In this document: in pieces, positions 44,437 through 54,267 of the stretch
Layout: each line of letters opens with the position of its first letter
How positions within the stretch are numbered: the stretch's first letter is position 1
From: an uncultured Caldilineaceae bacterium
GTDB lineage: Bacteria; Chloroflexota; Anaerolineae; Caldilineales; Caldilineaceae
Length of the DNA stretch: 64,000 nt
Reading direction: 5' to 3'
NCBI GenBank assembly: GCA_951813625.1
Contig: CATOTS010000005.1
Coordinates: forward strand, 186,001 to 250,000
Notes under the pieces: model-generated
Database searches by the model: none
Told to the model about the DNA's origin: nothing
What the model saw: only the letters and a program-made list of their open reading frames with translations
Program-made: the position numbers and the translations under genes

Positions 44437-47199
44437 ATGACCAATCGAACAAGTGAGCGAGTCTCAGCTGACCTGCCGGCATTTCCGGAAGAAGACGAAT
44501 TCGTCGAGGTGATCGTCAATATTCCCATCCGGCGCTCCTTCAGGCAGGAAGAAGCGCCGCCTCCCGATGTTGAATTCGGCGGGATCGAAATCGACGACGA
44601 CCGCCCATCCTCAACCGTCAAACGCGGGGCAGAGTCAGTTCATCAACGCAGCGGCGGCGCCGCCCATTATCAGACTTTCGACTACCACTTGCCGCCGGCT
44701 TTACGAGGGAAAGTCCACGCCGGGCACCTCTTATGGGTGCCCTTCGGTTCGCAGGAAGTCCAGGGCATCGTCGTAAGGACCGCACCGTCTTCGCACGTTG
44801 AGACAAAGCCCGTCTCCCGCCTCGCCCGCCCACAGCCGGTCCTCACGCGCGCCCAATTGGAATTGGCCTTCTGGGTCGCCGATCACTACATCGCTCCAGT
44901 TTCCGAGGCGGTCAAGCTCTTCCTGACGCCCGGTCTCCTCAGCAAAGAAGGCTCGCCGTCAAAGGTGCGCGCCAGGCGCGAAGAGCAGATCGAACTCCTC
45001 ATCGAGCCGGACGCGATTCGAAAGAGTCTGTTCGCGCTGGGCCGCGATACGAAGCAGGCGCAAGTTCTGGCAAACTTGCTCGCCCAGCCGGACCGCCCCA
45101 AAACCGTCGACGAACTGAAGATCGAATGCAACTTGAAGTCAGTAGAAGTGATCAAAGCGCTGCAAAAGAAGGAACTGATACGCCTTGAAGACGGCGCGGT
45201 GACACTGGTTGCGCCGCCCGCGTCAACAGAAGAAGCAATCTTCAAATTGCGAGGCTCCCTGAAGTACAAGAAGGTTCTCCTGGCCCTGGCAGAATCCTCG
45301 GGACCTGTCTGGAAGTCGGATCTCTACGCGCAAGTCGACACCGACTTGAAGAGTTTGCGCCAGTTGCAGCAGGCTGGGCTGGTCCGGATCGAACAAAGAT
45401 CGCGCTACCGAGACCCACTCATGGGACGCACATACCCAGTGACGCACCCTCCCCGGCTGACCGAACAGCAGCAACGCGTCTGGGAAGCAATCAAGAAAGG
45501 TCTGTTTGATAATGGAGTAACAGCAGCTGAAGACGCGGAGACAGCAAGCCGCGGCTTCGAAGAAACGTCTACGATACGAAGCGCCTGCTACCTCCTGCAC
45601 GGAGCAACCGGAAGTGGAAAAACAGAAATTTACCTACGCGCAATCGCCGCAACTCTGGCGCGCAACCGACAAGCCATCGTCCTCGTGCCGGAAATCGCGC
45701 TGACACCGCAGACGGTTGCCCGCTTCGCCGGACGCTTCCCGGACCGCGTTTCCGTTATCCATTCCGGCCTGAACAGCGGCCAGCGCTACGACGTATGGCG
45801 CAAAACGCGCGACGGCGAAATCGACGTCATCATCGGCGCCCGCAGCGCCCTCTTCGCGCCCATGCCGCGGCTGGGCCTCATCGTAATCGACGAAGAACAC
45901 GAATCGACCTACAAGCAGGATACCGACGAATGGGGCAGTTTCACCGTCTTTTACGACGCGCGCACCGTAGCCGAACAGATGGCGCGCGTCACACAGAGCG
46001 GTCTAATCCTCGGCAGCGCCACGCCATCGCTTGACGCCTATCACAAGGCGGACAAGGCCCGCTTGAAACTATTGGAAATGCCCAACCGGGTATTGGGACA
46101 CGAAGAATCGCAGCGATTCGACCCGAAGGACGCAGATGCTGTTGTCGAAGCACCTGCCTACGCGTCGCTCCCGCCCGTCGAAATCGTCGATATGCGCCAG
46201 GAGCTGCGCGCCGGCAACCGCAGCATCTTCAGCCGCAGCCTCCAGTCAGAGCTTCACACCGTCCTCGACGCCGGCGAGCAGGCCATCCTGTTCCTCAACC
46301 GCCGCGGCACCCATACCTTCGTCATGTGCCGCGACTGCGGCCTGGTCGCGAATTGCACGCGCTGCGATACGCCCCTCACTTTCCACGAACGCGCCGCCCA
46401 GCTTATCTGCCACCGCTGCAACGCCCGCGAGCCAATCCCAACGGATTGTCCAGACTGCGAGAGCAAACGTATCCGCTACTTCGGAAGCGGTACGCAGCGG
46501 ATCGAGGAGCTTGTCGGCCAGATCTCACCGCGCGCCCGTCTCTTGCGCTGGGACAGGGATACGACAGGCCGCAAAGGAAGCCACGAGCAGATTCTCGAAC
46601 GCTTCGCAGCCCATGAAGCCGATGTCCTCATCGGAACGCAGATGATCGCAAAGGGGTTGGACCTGCCGCTGGTAACCTTGGTCGGAGTCGTTTCCGCCGA
46701 CGTTGGACTCTATCTGCCCGACTTCCGCGCGGCGGAACGCACTTTTCAGCTCCTGATGCAGGTCGCAGGCCGCGCCGGTCGCAGCAAACGCGGCGGTCGT
46801 GTAATCTTTCAGAGCTACACGCCGCAGCATTACGCACTACAGGCCGCTGCCGCCCATGATTACCGCGCCTTCTACGAAAAGGAGATAGCCTTCCGCCAGG
46901 AACAGTTCTATCCACCCGTGAGCAGAGTGGCCCGCCTAATCTTCTGGCACAAGAAACTGGAAACGGTGGAAGAACAGACGCGACGAATGGCAGTCAGCCT
47001 TCGCCGACGCGCCGAGGAGCTCGGTGTCTGGGGAGAGGGCACGGAACTGCTCGGGCCGGCCCCGGCCCCCTATGCCCGCTACCGCGGAAACTATCGCTGG
47101 CAGATCATCGTTCGTGCGGCCGATCCCTCAATCATTTTGCGCAGCATCGACATTCCCTTCGGTTGGCGCATCGACGTTGACCCCGTGTCGATGATGTAG
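44437..47199 (+). CDS. priA: Primosomal replication restart helicase PriA
   Basis: 920 residues. Restarts stalled forks by unwinding and loading the replicative helicase. An N-terminal DNA-binding domain includes HYQTFDYHLPPAL and VPFGSQEVQGIV. The helicase core has Walker A GATGSGKTEIY near 390, Walker B IVIDEEHESTYKQD, and GSATPSLD. The zinc region holds CRDCG, CTRC, CHRC and CPDC pairs (about 630-680). C-terminal helicase motifs include GTQMIAKGLDLPLV and QVAGRAGR. About 60 residues near the N terminus are inserted relative to E. coli PriA (732 aa), explaining part of the extra length. No clear Shine-Dalgarno precedes ATG 44437. Confidence 0.93.
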   Translation: MTNRTSERVSADLPAFPEEDEFVEVIVNIPIRRSFRQEEAPPPDVEFGGIEIDDDRPSSTVKRGAESVHQRSGGAAHYQTFDYHLPPALRGKVHAGHLLWVPFGSQEVQGIVVRTAPSSHVETKPVSRLARPQPVLTRAQLELAFWVADHYIAPVSEAVKLFLTPGLLSKEGSPSKVRARREEQIELLIEPDAIRKSLFALGRDTKQAQVLANLLAQPDRPKTVDELKIECNLKSVEVIKALQKKELIRLEDGAVTLVAPPASTEEAIFKLRGSLKYKKVLLALAESSGPVWKSDLYAQVDTDLKSLRQLQQAGLVRIEQRSRYRDPLMGRTYPVTHPPRLTEQQQRVWEAIKKGLFDNGVTAAEDAETASRGFEETSTIRSACYLLHGATGSGKTEIYLRAIAATLARNRQAIVLVPEIALTPQTVARFAGRFPDRVSVIHSGLNSGQRYDVWRKTRDGEIDVIIGARSALFAPMPRLGLIVIDEEHESTYKQDTDEWGSFTVFYDARTVAEQMARVTQSGLILGSATPSLDAYHKADKARLKLLEMPNRVLGHEESQRFDPKDADAVVEAPAYASLPPVEIVDMRQELRAGNRSIFSRSLQSELHTVLDAGEQAILFLNRRGTHTFVMCRDCGLVANCTRCDTPLTFHERAAQLICHRCNAREPIPTDCPDCESKRIRYFGSGTQRIEELVGQISPRARLLRWDRDTTGRKGSHEQILERFAAHEADVLIGTQMIAKGLDLPLVTLVGVVSADVGLYLPDFRAAERTFQLLMQVAGRAGRSKRGGRVIFQSYTPQHYALQAAAAHDYRAFYEKEIAFRQEQFYPPVSRVARLIFWHKKLETVEEQTRRMAVSLRRRAEELGVWGEGTELLGPAPAPYARYRGNYRWQIIVRAADPSIILRSIDIPFGWRIDVDPVSMM

Positions 47200-47238
47200 A
47201 TTGGCCGGTCAGTTTCGCCGCAGACAGATGCAAAATCC

Positions 47239-48453
47239 TCAAGCTCGACTTTCCCAAACCGTTTCCATCAGCTGCCGGTAGTTTCTCCCAGGCGCGATCT
47301 TTCCCAGTGTCCGCCGGCCGATCGCGCCTGTGCAAGCAGGATCATTTCCGGCAGCCGCCTGGATCGTCAGCCAGGCCAGCAGCGCAAAACAAAGCGCCTC
47401 CTTGGAGTCCTCATCGCCCGGGACGTTCGACAGCTCACTGTAGCGGATGACCGGAATCCGACGTCCCATCCGCCGGACGAGCTGTTCCTCGATGCGGGCC
47501 AGAAGCACAGGGTTATGCGCGCCGCCGCCGCAGACGATCAGCTCCGATACCGGCATCGGTGCAAATCGGCGGTAGCTGTCAGCAATCGATGCCGCCGTCA
47601 GTTCCGTGACCGTCGCAACGAAGTCATGCGCCGTCAGCCCGGACGCGGCAGCTTCCTCCCGATATTGCTCGGCCAAGTCACGGCTGAACAGTTCACGTCC
47701 GGTCGACTTCGGCGGGGCCAGTTGGAAGTAGGGATGCGCGAGCCAGCGCGCAACAAGGTCGCCGTCCGCGCGGCCTCGGGCGGCCAGCATCCCATCAACA
47801 TCGTAGGTTTGGGCGCCATTCGAGGTATAGCCGGCGGCCCAGTCGATCAGCACGTTGCCGGGCCCCGTGTCAAAGGCCAGCGGTGTCGCAGAGGCGCCGC
47901 GCGGCGGCAGAAAGGTGACGTTCCCTATTCCGCCGATGTTCTGCAGTGCGCGGCAGCCGCTCCCATCAGCCCCGGGTCGAAGGAAGATCTGATCGAATAT
48001 GGGGATGAGAGGCGCGCCCTGGCCGCCTGCGGCCACGTCGGCCACGCGAAAATCGCCTACAGTCGTGACTCCGCTTCTCTCGGCGATTACGGCCGTCTCG
48101 CCAATCTGCAGAGTAGATTGGACCGAGCCGTCCTCACCAACTTCATGCCAGACCGTCTGCCCGTGCGAACCGATCAGGTCCACATCTGCGAGAGCGAGCC
48201 CGGTACTGCTGATAGCGCCAATCGCTACTTCCGCGAAACGTTCACCCAGGATAAAGCCCGCCCGGCTCAGCGCACGGGCATCCCCCTGGCCGGCGATCAG
48301 ACCTTCGATCAGCTCGCGTTCCGCCGCCGGCCACGTTCGACTCTCAAAAGCAAGTTGTTGCAATGGCGGTCGTTCAACCGGACCCGAAATCTCGGCAACG
48401 ACCGCGTCGATCGCGTCGGCTGAAGTTCCGCTGATCAGACCGGCAACTATCAT
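47239..48453 (-). CDS. anmK: Anhydro-N-acetylmuramic acid kinase
   Basis: A 404-residue peptidoglycan-recycling enzyme that phosphorylates and opens 1,6-anhydro-MurNAc to MurNAc-6-phosphate. Seen: the start GLISGTSADAIDAVVAEI, DLIGSHGQTVWHE, QNIGGIGNVTFLPP, AFDTGPGNVLIDWAA and VCGGGAHNPVLLARIEEQL. The length fits the family (about 370-400). Many homologues read SGTSxDGxD; here the site reads SGTSADAID. Confidence 0.93.
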   Translation of the reverse strand: MIVAGLISGTSADAIDAVVAEISGPVERPPLQQLAFESRTWPAAERELIEGLIAGQGDARALSRAGFILGERFAEVAIGAISSTGLALADVDLIGSHGQTVWHEVGEDGSVQSTLQIGETAVIAERSGVTTVGDFRVADVAAGGQGAPLIPIFDQIFLRPGADGSGCRALQNIGGIGNVTFLPPRGASATPLAFDTGPGNVLIDWAAGYTSNGAQTYDVDGMLAARGRADGDLVARWLAHPYFQLAPPKSTGRELFSRDLAEQYREEAAASGLTAHDFVATVTELTAASIADSYRRFAPMPVSELIVCGGGAHNPVLLARIEEQLVRRMGRRIPVIRYSELSNVPGDEDSKEALCFALLAWLTIQAAAGNDPACTGAIGRRTLGKIAPGRNYRQLMETVWESRA

Positions 48454-48522
48454 AGCCTGCGTCCACCAGCCAGCACCCGCACAACCATTCCGGCCATCCT
48501 GTCAGCTTCCGATCTCATGGCC

Positions 48523-49548
48523 TCACAGGACCTTCCCCAACTGCGCCCACTCCTTGTACGGGCTGAAGCCGCAGATCGCATAGAAGTCAAGCAACGTGGT
48601 CCAGTCGATGACACAGCCGTTAACGCCACCATTGTGCAGCCGCCTCAATCCCGCATCCAGTAGCGTCAGACCCAACCCCTGCCCGCGCAGATGAGCGCTG
48701 ATCCCGATCGAACCAAGCTGGGCCCAGGGGCGCGGCAGCCCGAACGGGTAGAAACGGTCGATCGGCCAGCGTGAGTCCTCAAATGTCAGGCGGCAAGCCC
48801 CGTGGACGCCGTCCTCAGTCCACAGCAGCATATAGTCCGATATCCGCCCTCCGTCTTCCAGGAACCTTTCCGCCATCCAGTGCCAGCGGCCGGGAAACTC
48901 GCGCGAGAGAAAGGCCATCAGTTCCCCTTCCTGGCCGGGTTGGGCAGGTCGGGCCGCCGCCGACTCCTCCCGCAGCGGCGGAGACGCATAGTCGCTCAGG
49001 TTGCGTGCAACGTCCCACTCGACCGGGTGGCCGCCGTATTCGTAACCGTTCTCAAGGAAGAAAGGGACCGCGGGCGTGTCGACAAGAAGACCCGGCGTGA
49101 ACGGCCGCAGGCTGCCGCCTACCAGGAGGCGGCCGGCACGGTTTCCCTCTTCCGATTGACTGGGACCCGCCGCCAGTAGGTCCGTTAGCCAGCCTTCGGC
49201 CCAGCGCAGCAGCGCCGTCCCAATTCCCTGCCGCTGCACCGAAGGGGCGACCGCGATGGCATCGAGCCAGCCAACGTCCGCCCGCATCGTCGGCGGCGCG
49301 CCCGGATGTGCGCTGCACAGCACGAATCCGGCCGGCCGGCCCCCTACCAACGCAATGCGCCCGCCGCGTACGACACCTGCATCTTGCTTCAGATTGAACT
49401 CCAGAAAACCCTTGGAAAAGGGCAGCACATTGCCAATGGCGTCGCTCCAAAGCTCCACTGCCCACGAGAGATGCCTTGCATCGTCGGCGTCAAAAGGCGC
49501 CAGCTGCGCTTCACTCCCATGACTTTGTGCAGACACTGAATCTTTCAC
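48523..49548 (-). CDS. Tandem GNAT acetyltransferase
   Basis: 341 residues with two GNAT domains. Domain 1 (about 15-190) has IAVAPSVQRQGIGTALLRWAE, the acetyl-CoA loop QRQGIG. Domain 2 (about 195-341) has IGISAHLRGQGLGLTLLDAGL with RGQGLG, then DWTTLLDFYAICGF. Both acetyl-CoA loops look intact. Substrate unknown. It overlaps the ornithine cyclodeaminase-like gene by 4 bp (ATGA), so both belong to one operon. Confidence 0.85.
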   Translation of the reverse strand: MKDSVSAQSHGSEAQLAPFDADDARHLSWAVELWSDAIGNVLPFSKGFLEFNLKQDAGVVRGGRIALVGGRPAGFVLCSAHPGAPPTMRADVGWLDAIAVAPSVQRQGIGTALLRWAEGWLTDLLAAGPSQSEEGNRAGRLLVGGSLRPFTPGLLVDTPAVPFFLENGYEYGGHPVEWDVARNLSDYASPPLREESAAARPAQPGQEGELMAFLSREFPGRWHWMAERFLEDGGRISDYMLLWTEDGVHGACRLTFEDSRWPIDRFYPFGLPRPWAQLGSIGISAHLRGQGLGLTLLDAGLRRLHNGGVNGCVIDWTTLLDFYAICGFSPYKEWAQLGKVL

Positions 49549-50531
49549 TCCTCCAGCTGGCGCCCAACGCCTAGGGCAAGAGCCCTACGGTAGACCAGAC
49601 TGGCAACGGCCAGGTCTTGCGCCGCGAGCCCAACCGACTTGAAAAAGGTGATTTCCGAACTGTCCTCTCGTCCAGGCAGGTCGCCGGCAACGATCGCGCC
49701 AATTTCGGCGTAGATCTGGCCGGCATCGTACTCTCCGGCGCGCATCGGCTGGATCAGGTCTCCAGCCTCGGCCAGGCAGGCACTCCTCTGATCGACGACA
49801 ACCTTGGCGCGCCGCAGCGCCGTCGCGTCCACTTCGCAGGCATCCGGCACATGCGAACCGATCCCGGTAACGTGAACCCCAGGCCGTAAAAGGCCGCCGT
49901 CAAAGAGAGGGTCGTGCGCGCTGGTTGCCGTAACGACGATGTCAGCCGCCTGCACGGCCGCCTCTACATCAGTTGCCGCCCTCGCAGAAACGTCGAACCG
50001 GCTCTCGATTAACGCGGCCAACGCCCCGGCATGGGAGCTATGGCGGGACAGGACAAGGACCTGCTCAATGGGCCGTTCACAGATGACAGCCTCGACCTGA
50101 AAGGGGGCCTGAGCCCCGCTGCCAAAGATCGTCAGCGTGCGCGCACCCGCGCGAGCAAGGTACCGCGCCGCGACACCGCCGGCCGCGCCAGTCCGCATAG
50201 CGGTAACCAGTTCAGCGTCGATGAAGGCCCGCAATCCGCCGGTCTCCGGATCGAATAGGACGACCTTTCCCTGGATCGCAGGCAGGCCCCGTTCCCCCGG
50301 ATTGGCCCCGTAGAAACTGATCAGCTTCGCGCCAAGCGCGTCGATATCGCCGCCCAGGTAGGCCGGCATCGTCATTAGGCTGCCAGAATGGGCCTCCACA
50401 GGTATGTTTGAACGTACCGGCGATTCCGCCTCGCCCAGGTAGATCGACCGGTAAGCATCGCCGACAGCGTCGATGGCCGCAGGCATGTCGACTAGCTCTT
50501 GTACGTCACTGCGGGTAAGCCAGAGGGGCAT
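49545..50531 (-). CDS. Ornithine cyclodeaminase / mu-crystallin family protein
   Basis: 328 residues from ATG 50531 ([10 protein letters not shown]). An NAD(P)-dependent enzyme fold with a substrate domain ([54 protein letters not shown]) and a Rossmann domain ([18 protein letters not shown]). Family reactions include ornithine to proline and imine or keto acid reduction. Exact substrate is not predictable. It is translationally coupled to the tandem GNAT gene. Confidence 0.88.
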   Translation of the reverse strand: MPLWLTRSDVQELVDMPAAIDAVGDAYRSIYLGEAESPVRSNIPVEAHSGSLMTMPAYLGGDIDALGAKLISFYGANPGERGLPAIQGKVVLFDPETGGLRAFIDAELVTAMRTGAAGGVAARYLARAGARTLTIFGSGAQAPFQVEAVICERPIEQVLVLSRHSSHAGALAALIESRFDVSARAATDVEAAVQAADIVVTATSAHDPLFDGGLLRPGVHVTGIGSHVPDACEVDATALRRAKVVVDQRSACLAEAGDLIQPMRAGEYDAGQIYAEIGAIVAGDLPGREDSSEITFFKSVGLAAQDLAVASLVYRRALALGVGRQLEE

Positions 50532-50824
50532 GTGAAAAGGAGAGCGCTGAATTCCGCCTGGAATTTGGCCGTAGGATAGCACGAAGGCCAGCGTTGAGCA
50601 ATTGCCGCGGGGAAATGGAGAGGGTACAATTCATCCGATTCCCAGGCGCCGCAACTCTTCGTGGATTGTTGTCCTGCCTGGCCAGGAAGCATTTCGCCCA
50701 TCAAAGATTGATTGAAATTGGCAGCTCGCGACAACCTGAACCTCGGCCGTCGTATGGTCGTCTTGTACAGTTGACTCCCACCACATAGAGGTACAGGAAT
50801 CGACAAGCAGGTGGAGAACGCAAA

Positions 50825-51850
50825 ATGCCCAGAGAACTCATCGCACCCGCCCGCATGGAAGCCGTATTCCGCGACTACGAAAGCCCGCCCCTCGAGTCCG
50901 ACGAAATCCGCGTCCTCAGCCGCTTCGGCGCCGCCAAACATGGCTCCGAAATGGCGATGTTCCAAGGCTACGCCGGCCACCGCGGCAACTTCGACGGCAA
51001 CTTGCGCCTCTTCACGCAGGAAAGCCAGATGGTCAAGTACCCGGTCGGCTTGGGCAACATCTGCGTCGGCGATGTGGTCGAAATCGGGCCGGATGTAAAG
51101 AACGTCCGCGTCGGCGAAACCGTATTCGCCCACGGCTCATTCCGCCAGGAACACGTGTGGAAAGCCGATCGCGTGCGCAAACTACCCGCCGGCGTGCCCT
51201 GGCAGGCAGCCGTCTGCCTCGACCCCGCCGACTTCGCCCTTGGCGCCGTTCGCGACGGCCACATCCGCCTTGGCGACGCCGTGGCAGTCTTCGGCATGGG
51301 CGCAATCGGGCTATTTGTCGTCCAACTGGCCAGGCTGGCCGGCGCACATCCGGTGATCGCCGCCGACCCCATCCCCCTGCGCCGCGACGTCGCGCAGGAA
51401 TGCGGCGCCGACATCGTCCTCGACCCCACCGCCTGCGATGCCGGACTGGAGATCAAACGGGCCACCGGCGACCGCGGCGCCGACGTCTGCGTCGACTACA
51501 GCGGCCACTACACTGCGCTGCAGGCCGCCCTGCGCGGCGTCGCCTACCTGGGCACTGTCGTAGCCGGCGCCTGGCCCGGCAGCTACCCAGCCGGACTTGA
51601 CTTCGGCGCCGAGGCCCACTTCAACCGGCCGACAATCGTCTTCTCACGCGCCTGCAGCGAGCCGAACCCCGAGTACCCAAACTGGGATGAGACACGACTC
51701 TTTTCAGTGGTCTGGCGGCTGCTCTGCAACGGCAGTCTGAAGTCGGAACCGGTCGTTCAGCCGGTTGTACCCTTTGACGACCTGCTGGAAGCCTATCCCA
51801 AGATCGCCACCGCCCCTGAGGAAAACGTCAAGCTCGGCGTCGAGTTCTGA
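50825..51850 (+). CDS. MDR-family dehydrogenase without the usual zinc ligands
   Basis: 341 residues of the medium-chain dehydrogenase/reductase superfamily. The Rossmann motif VAVFGMGAIGLFVVQLARLAGA lies near 158. At the catalytic zinc site, where active alcohol dehydrogenases have CGxCxTDxH, the sequence reads SRFGAAKHGSEM, and the GHE motif is replaced by PVGLGNICVGD. No structural-zinc Cys cluster is seen. It is probably a reductase or dehydrogenase that works without zinc, or has unusual ligands. It is flanked by an enolase-superfamily gene. Confidence 0.8.
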   Translation: MPRELIAPARMEAVFRDYESPPLESDEIRVLSRFGAAKHGSEMAMFQGYAGHRGNFDGNLRLFTQESQMVKYPVGLGNICVGDVVEIGPDVKNVRVGETVFAHGSFRQEHVWKADRVRKLPAGVPWQAAVCLDPADFALGAVRDGHIRLGDAVAVFGMGAIGLFVVQLARLAGAHPVIAADPIPLRRDVAQECGADIVLDPTACDAGLEIKRATGDRGADVCVDYSGHYTALQAALRGVAYLGTVVAGAWPGSYPAGLDFGAEAHFNRPTIVFSRACSEPNPEYPNWDETRLFSVVWRLLCNGSLKSEPVVQPVVPFDDLLEAYPKIATAPEENVKLGVEF

Positions 51851-51923
51851 ATCAGCGCCCAGCCGTCCCCGACCGAAACACGTGCAGCTGCGCGGCTGTT
51901 TCCTGATGGGCTCCGGTCAGCTG

Positions 51924-53075
51924 TCAGACTCGATTGTCCTCAATGTAGTCCCAGTTGATCCTGTAGCCCATGCCCGGCTCCTGGGGCAGATGGACGTTAC
52001 CTTCGGCGTCCATGCGGTCGCCGATATCCTCCAGGTAGGGTGGCGGCGTGTTGCAGTCGACGCCCGGCGCCAGCAGCCCCCGCTCGTAATACTCGCACGT
52101 GTCCTCGCTGGTCGATCCAAGAATATGCAGGTTGGCGAAGCCGCTCATGTGGATCTCGCACTTGACGCCAAAGGCCTCGGCCACAGCCACCATCTTGCGC
52201 ACGCCGGTAATGCCGCCGCGCAGCACATCGATGCGCGTCATGTCGGACGCCCCGCGCAGAATCCAATCGGCGCGCGTGTACAGGCTGCCCGCGGCAATTT
52301 CGGACGAAAGGATTGGAATGTCCAGCTCGCGGCACAGTTTGATGTAGGGCTGTACCCTATACTCGTTCATCGGATGCTCGTACCAGTAGAAGTCCAGCTC
52401 CTCCAGCACGCGCCCCACCCTGTAGGCATCCTCGTACGTCCGGTACGTGCCCCACGGGTCAAAGCTGAGAACCATATCGTCGCCGACCGCCTCACGCACC
52501 GCGCGGCAGACCTCGATATCCTTCTCAATGTGCGAAGGCCGGCCGGGAACCGTGGCTTCGGTCACAGGATCCCAAAAGTAGTAGGGGTGAATCTTGTAGT
52601 GGGAGTAACCCTCCTCCTTGCAGGCGAGCGCGTGCGCGGCGTACGCCTCGACGCTGCCCATGTTGGGAAAAGTGCTGGCGTAGGCCTTCACCTTGTCCCG
52701 GCAGCCGCCCAGCAACTTGTAGAGCGGAAGCCCAACCGCCCTCGCCTGCAAGTCCCACAGCGCGCAGTCCAGGACGCTCAAAAGGTGCTCGGGGACGTTG
52801 GCGACCCACATCCAGTGCCAGAAACGCTCGCGGTCGTACGGGTCCTCGCCGGCAACGAGCTCCTTCAGACGTCCCTCCATTTCCGCGCGGTCGTCCGCGG
52901 GTAGCCCGTCGGCGTCGCCATGACCGTGGCCGCCGAAGTAGTACCCTTCCGCCCCTTCGTCGGTGACAACCCGGGTCATCGTCTGCGTCACTTCGTCCGC
53001 AGCCAGAAAGCGGCCGTGGTGAAACTGTCTGCGCTCGACGCGAAAGGGAATAACCTCAAGGTCAACGATCTTCAT
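51924..53075 (-). CDS. Enolase-superfamily acid-sugar dehydratase (mandelate racemase group)
   Basis: A 383-residue enzyme with a capping domain (1-125) and TIM barrel. Candidate catalytic and metal residues: KIH in SHYKIHPYYF (Lys site), FDPWGTY (Asp), YEHPM (Glu), SSEIAAG (Glu), and EIHMSGFANLHILGS (His region). The ending W-D-Y-I-E is typical. Members dehydrate sugar acids by proton abstraction. The exact substrate is not predictable. It is convergent with the MDR gene and close to other sugar-acid enzymes in the window. Confidence 0.88.
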   Translation of the reverse strand: MKIVDLEVIPFRVERRQFHHGRFLAADEVTQTMTRVVTDEGAEGYYFGGHGHGDADGLPADDRAEMEGRLKELVAGEDPYDRERFWHWMWVANVPEHLLSVLDCALWDLQARAVGLPLYKLLGGCRDKVKAYASTFPNMGSVEAYAAHALACKEEGYSHYKIHPYYFWDPVTEATVPGRPSHIEKDIEVCRAVREAVGDDMVLSFDPWGTYRTYEDAYRVGRVLEELDFYWYEHPMNEYRVQPYIKLCRELDIPILSSEIAAGSLYTRADWILRGASDMTRIDVLRGGITGVRKMVAVAEAFGVKCEIHMSGFANLHILGSTSEDTCEYYERGLLAPGVDCNTPPPYLEDIGDRMDAEGNVHLPQEPGMGYRINWDYIEDNRV

Positions 53076-53364
53076 CTGCCCTCCAATACCGAATATGCAT
53101 CACTGCTGAAACTACGAACTTGCCCGATGGCGCCGCCGCGTCAGCGCGGCCTGCAAGTCCCCTCCTTCCTCCTGCGCCGGCAGCAACCCCGCGTGGCCGT
53201 TTGCCCGCTCTGCGTGCCGACATTCCAAAAAAAGGTTCTCTTCGCGCAAATTCGTGTTAATTCGTAGACAATTCGTTACGACTCTGCCCCAATCAGTCTT
53301 CGACCTTGAATGAGGCGAGCGAAGGTGTTTTCTCTCTCCTCACTCCGCTTTACTTTCTCCTTGC

Positions 53365-53515
53365 CTTTTGGACGGTCGGGCCTGCGGCCCTCCCTTGTGC
53401 GGGGGGACTCCCCCCGCAACGCCCCCCTGATACCCCTCCACCCGCCGCCGGATGTGGGTTCTAATGCAGCCCTGCGCAACCGGCGGCCCAGCGCCACGCC
53501 ACCGTGCGTGCGCGT
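53365..53515. repeat. GC-rich hairpin repeat, copy B
   Basis: About 150 bp beginning cttttggacggtcgggcc, with the GCGGGGGG/CCCCCCGC stem, then ccgccggatgtgggttcta and ending near gtgcgtgcgcgt. Nearly identical to copy C about 217 bp downstream. Confidence 0.85.
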
Positions 53516-53584
53516 TTCCAGCCGTTCGCGCGTTCGACCGCCAGGCATCGCCCCGGCAGTTCCTGGCCACTGGCAATTGTTGTT

Positions 53585-53734
53585 CTGGACGGTCGGGCCT
53601 GACGGCCCTCCCTTGTGCGGGGGGACTCCCCCCGCAACGCCCCCCTGATACCACTCCACACGCCGCCAGATGTGGATTCTAAGGCAGCCCTGCGCAACCG
53701 GCGGCCCAGCGCCACGCCACCGTGCGTGCGCGTC
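53585..53734. repeat. GC-rich hairpin repeat, copy C
   Basis: Same orientation and order as copy B: ggacggtcgggcc, the hairpin, gccgccagatgtggattcta, cggcggcccagcgccacgcc and gtgcgtgcgcgt. Only scattered substitutions separate it from copy B. Confidence 0.85.
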
Positions 53735-53994
53735 GCCAGCGCCATCGTGCCCAGCAACCGTGTCTGCGCGAAAGCCGATGAGGGCATGCCCAGGTACCCG
53801 ACGCCACCGGGCCGCCAGGTTCGGCGAGCGCAATGCCTGCGGACCGGCGCCATCCGAGGCTATCAGAAGTTCGAGCGGGCAACCTTACAAGAGCTTAATG
53901 TGACAATAGAGTAACAAGATGGCTCAATTTGATAGCAATTCGGTGACAGCCTTGCTGGCGGCGGCATAATTGGCGCCCTCAGCGGGAAATTGAC

Positions 53995-54025
53995 TTGACA
54001 ACCCTTCGCTGACCGGGATTATAAT
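53995..54025 (+). promoter_or_regulatory. Consensus promoter-like sequence before MITE 1
   Basis: TTGACA (53995-54000) and TATAAT (54020-54025) with a 19-bp spacer, reading into the MITE and transposase remnant. The spacer is longer than optimal. Confidence 0.45.
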
Positions 54026-54039
54026 CTCACCACCATCGC

Positions 54040-54210
54040 TTAATACTACAACCGCACTCTTGTTGGCCGAAGACCGAATGAGCAAAAAGAAGCCCGGAAG
54101 TGGCCACATTTGGGCCTTTCATTCAGTTCCGTGGCTGTTCAAAATGCGCTTTCACACCCTCATTTTCGCCGGAAAAACTGCAGATTCGTGAATTGCGGTT
54201 GTAGTACTAA
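54040..54210 (+). mobile_element. MITE-like element, copy 1 (171 bp)
   Basis: Terminal inverted repeats TTAATACTACAACCGCA (54040-54056) and TGCGGTTGTAGTACTAA (54194-54210) differ by one base. The interior is about 85-90% identical, by eye, to the reverse complement of the element at 60262-60432. It has no transposase gene. The inner core is bounded by TA on the right, as expected for a TA-targeting element. Confidence 0.85.
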
Positions 54211-54267
54211 GAGCCTGCTTGAAAAGGCTCGAGTCAGGGGCAGCACGGCGCAAAAAAGACGAAAAAT

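Larger units (their letters stand above)
53076..54039. other. Repeat-rich intergenic region
   Basis: 964 bp with no supported gene. It contains copies B and C of the GC-rich hairpin repeat and a strong promoter-like sequence just before a MITE. Long reading frames over the repeats are composition artefacts. Confidence 0.7.

Noticed and set aside
53276..53853. Long open frames on both strands over the GC-rich repeats
   Set aside because: They overlap each other and follow the repeat copies. No family match or ribosome site is seen, so they are composition artefacts.
53924..54109. A short minus-strand frame overlapping MITE 1
   Set aside because: It runs across the left end of the MITE and has no ribosome site or family.
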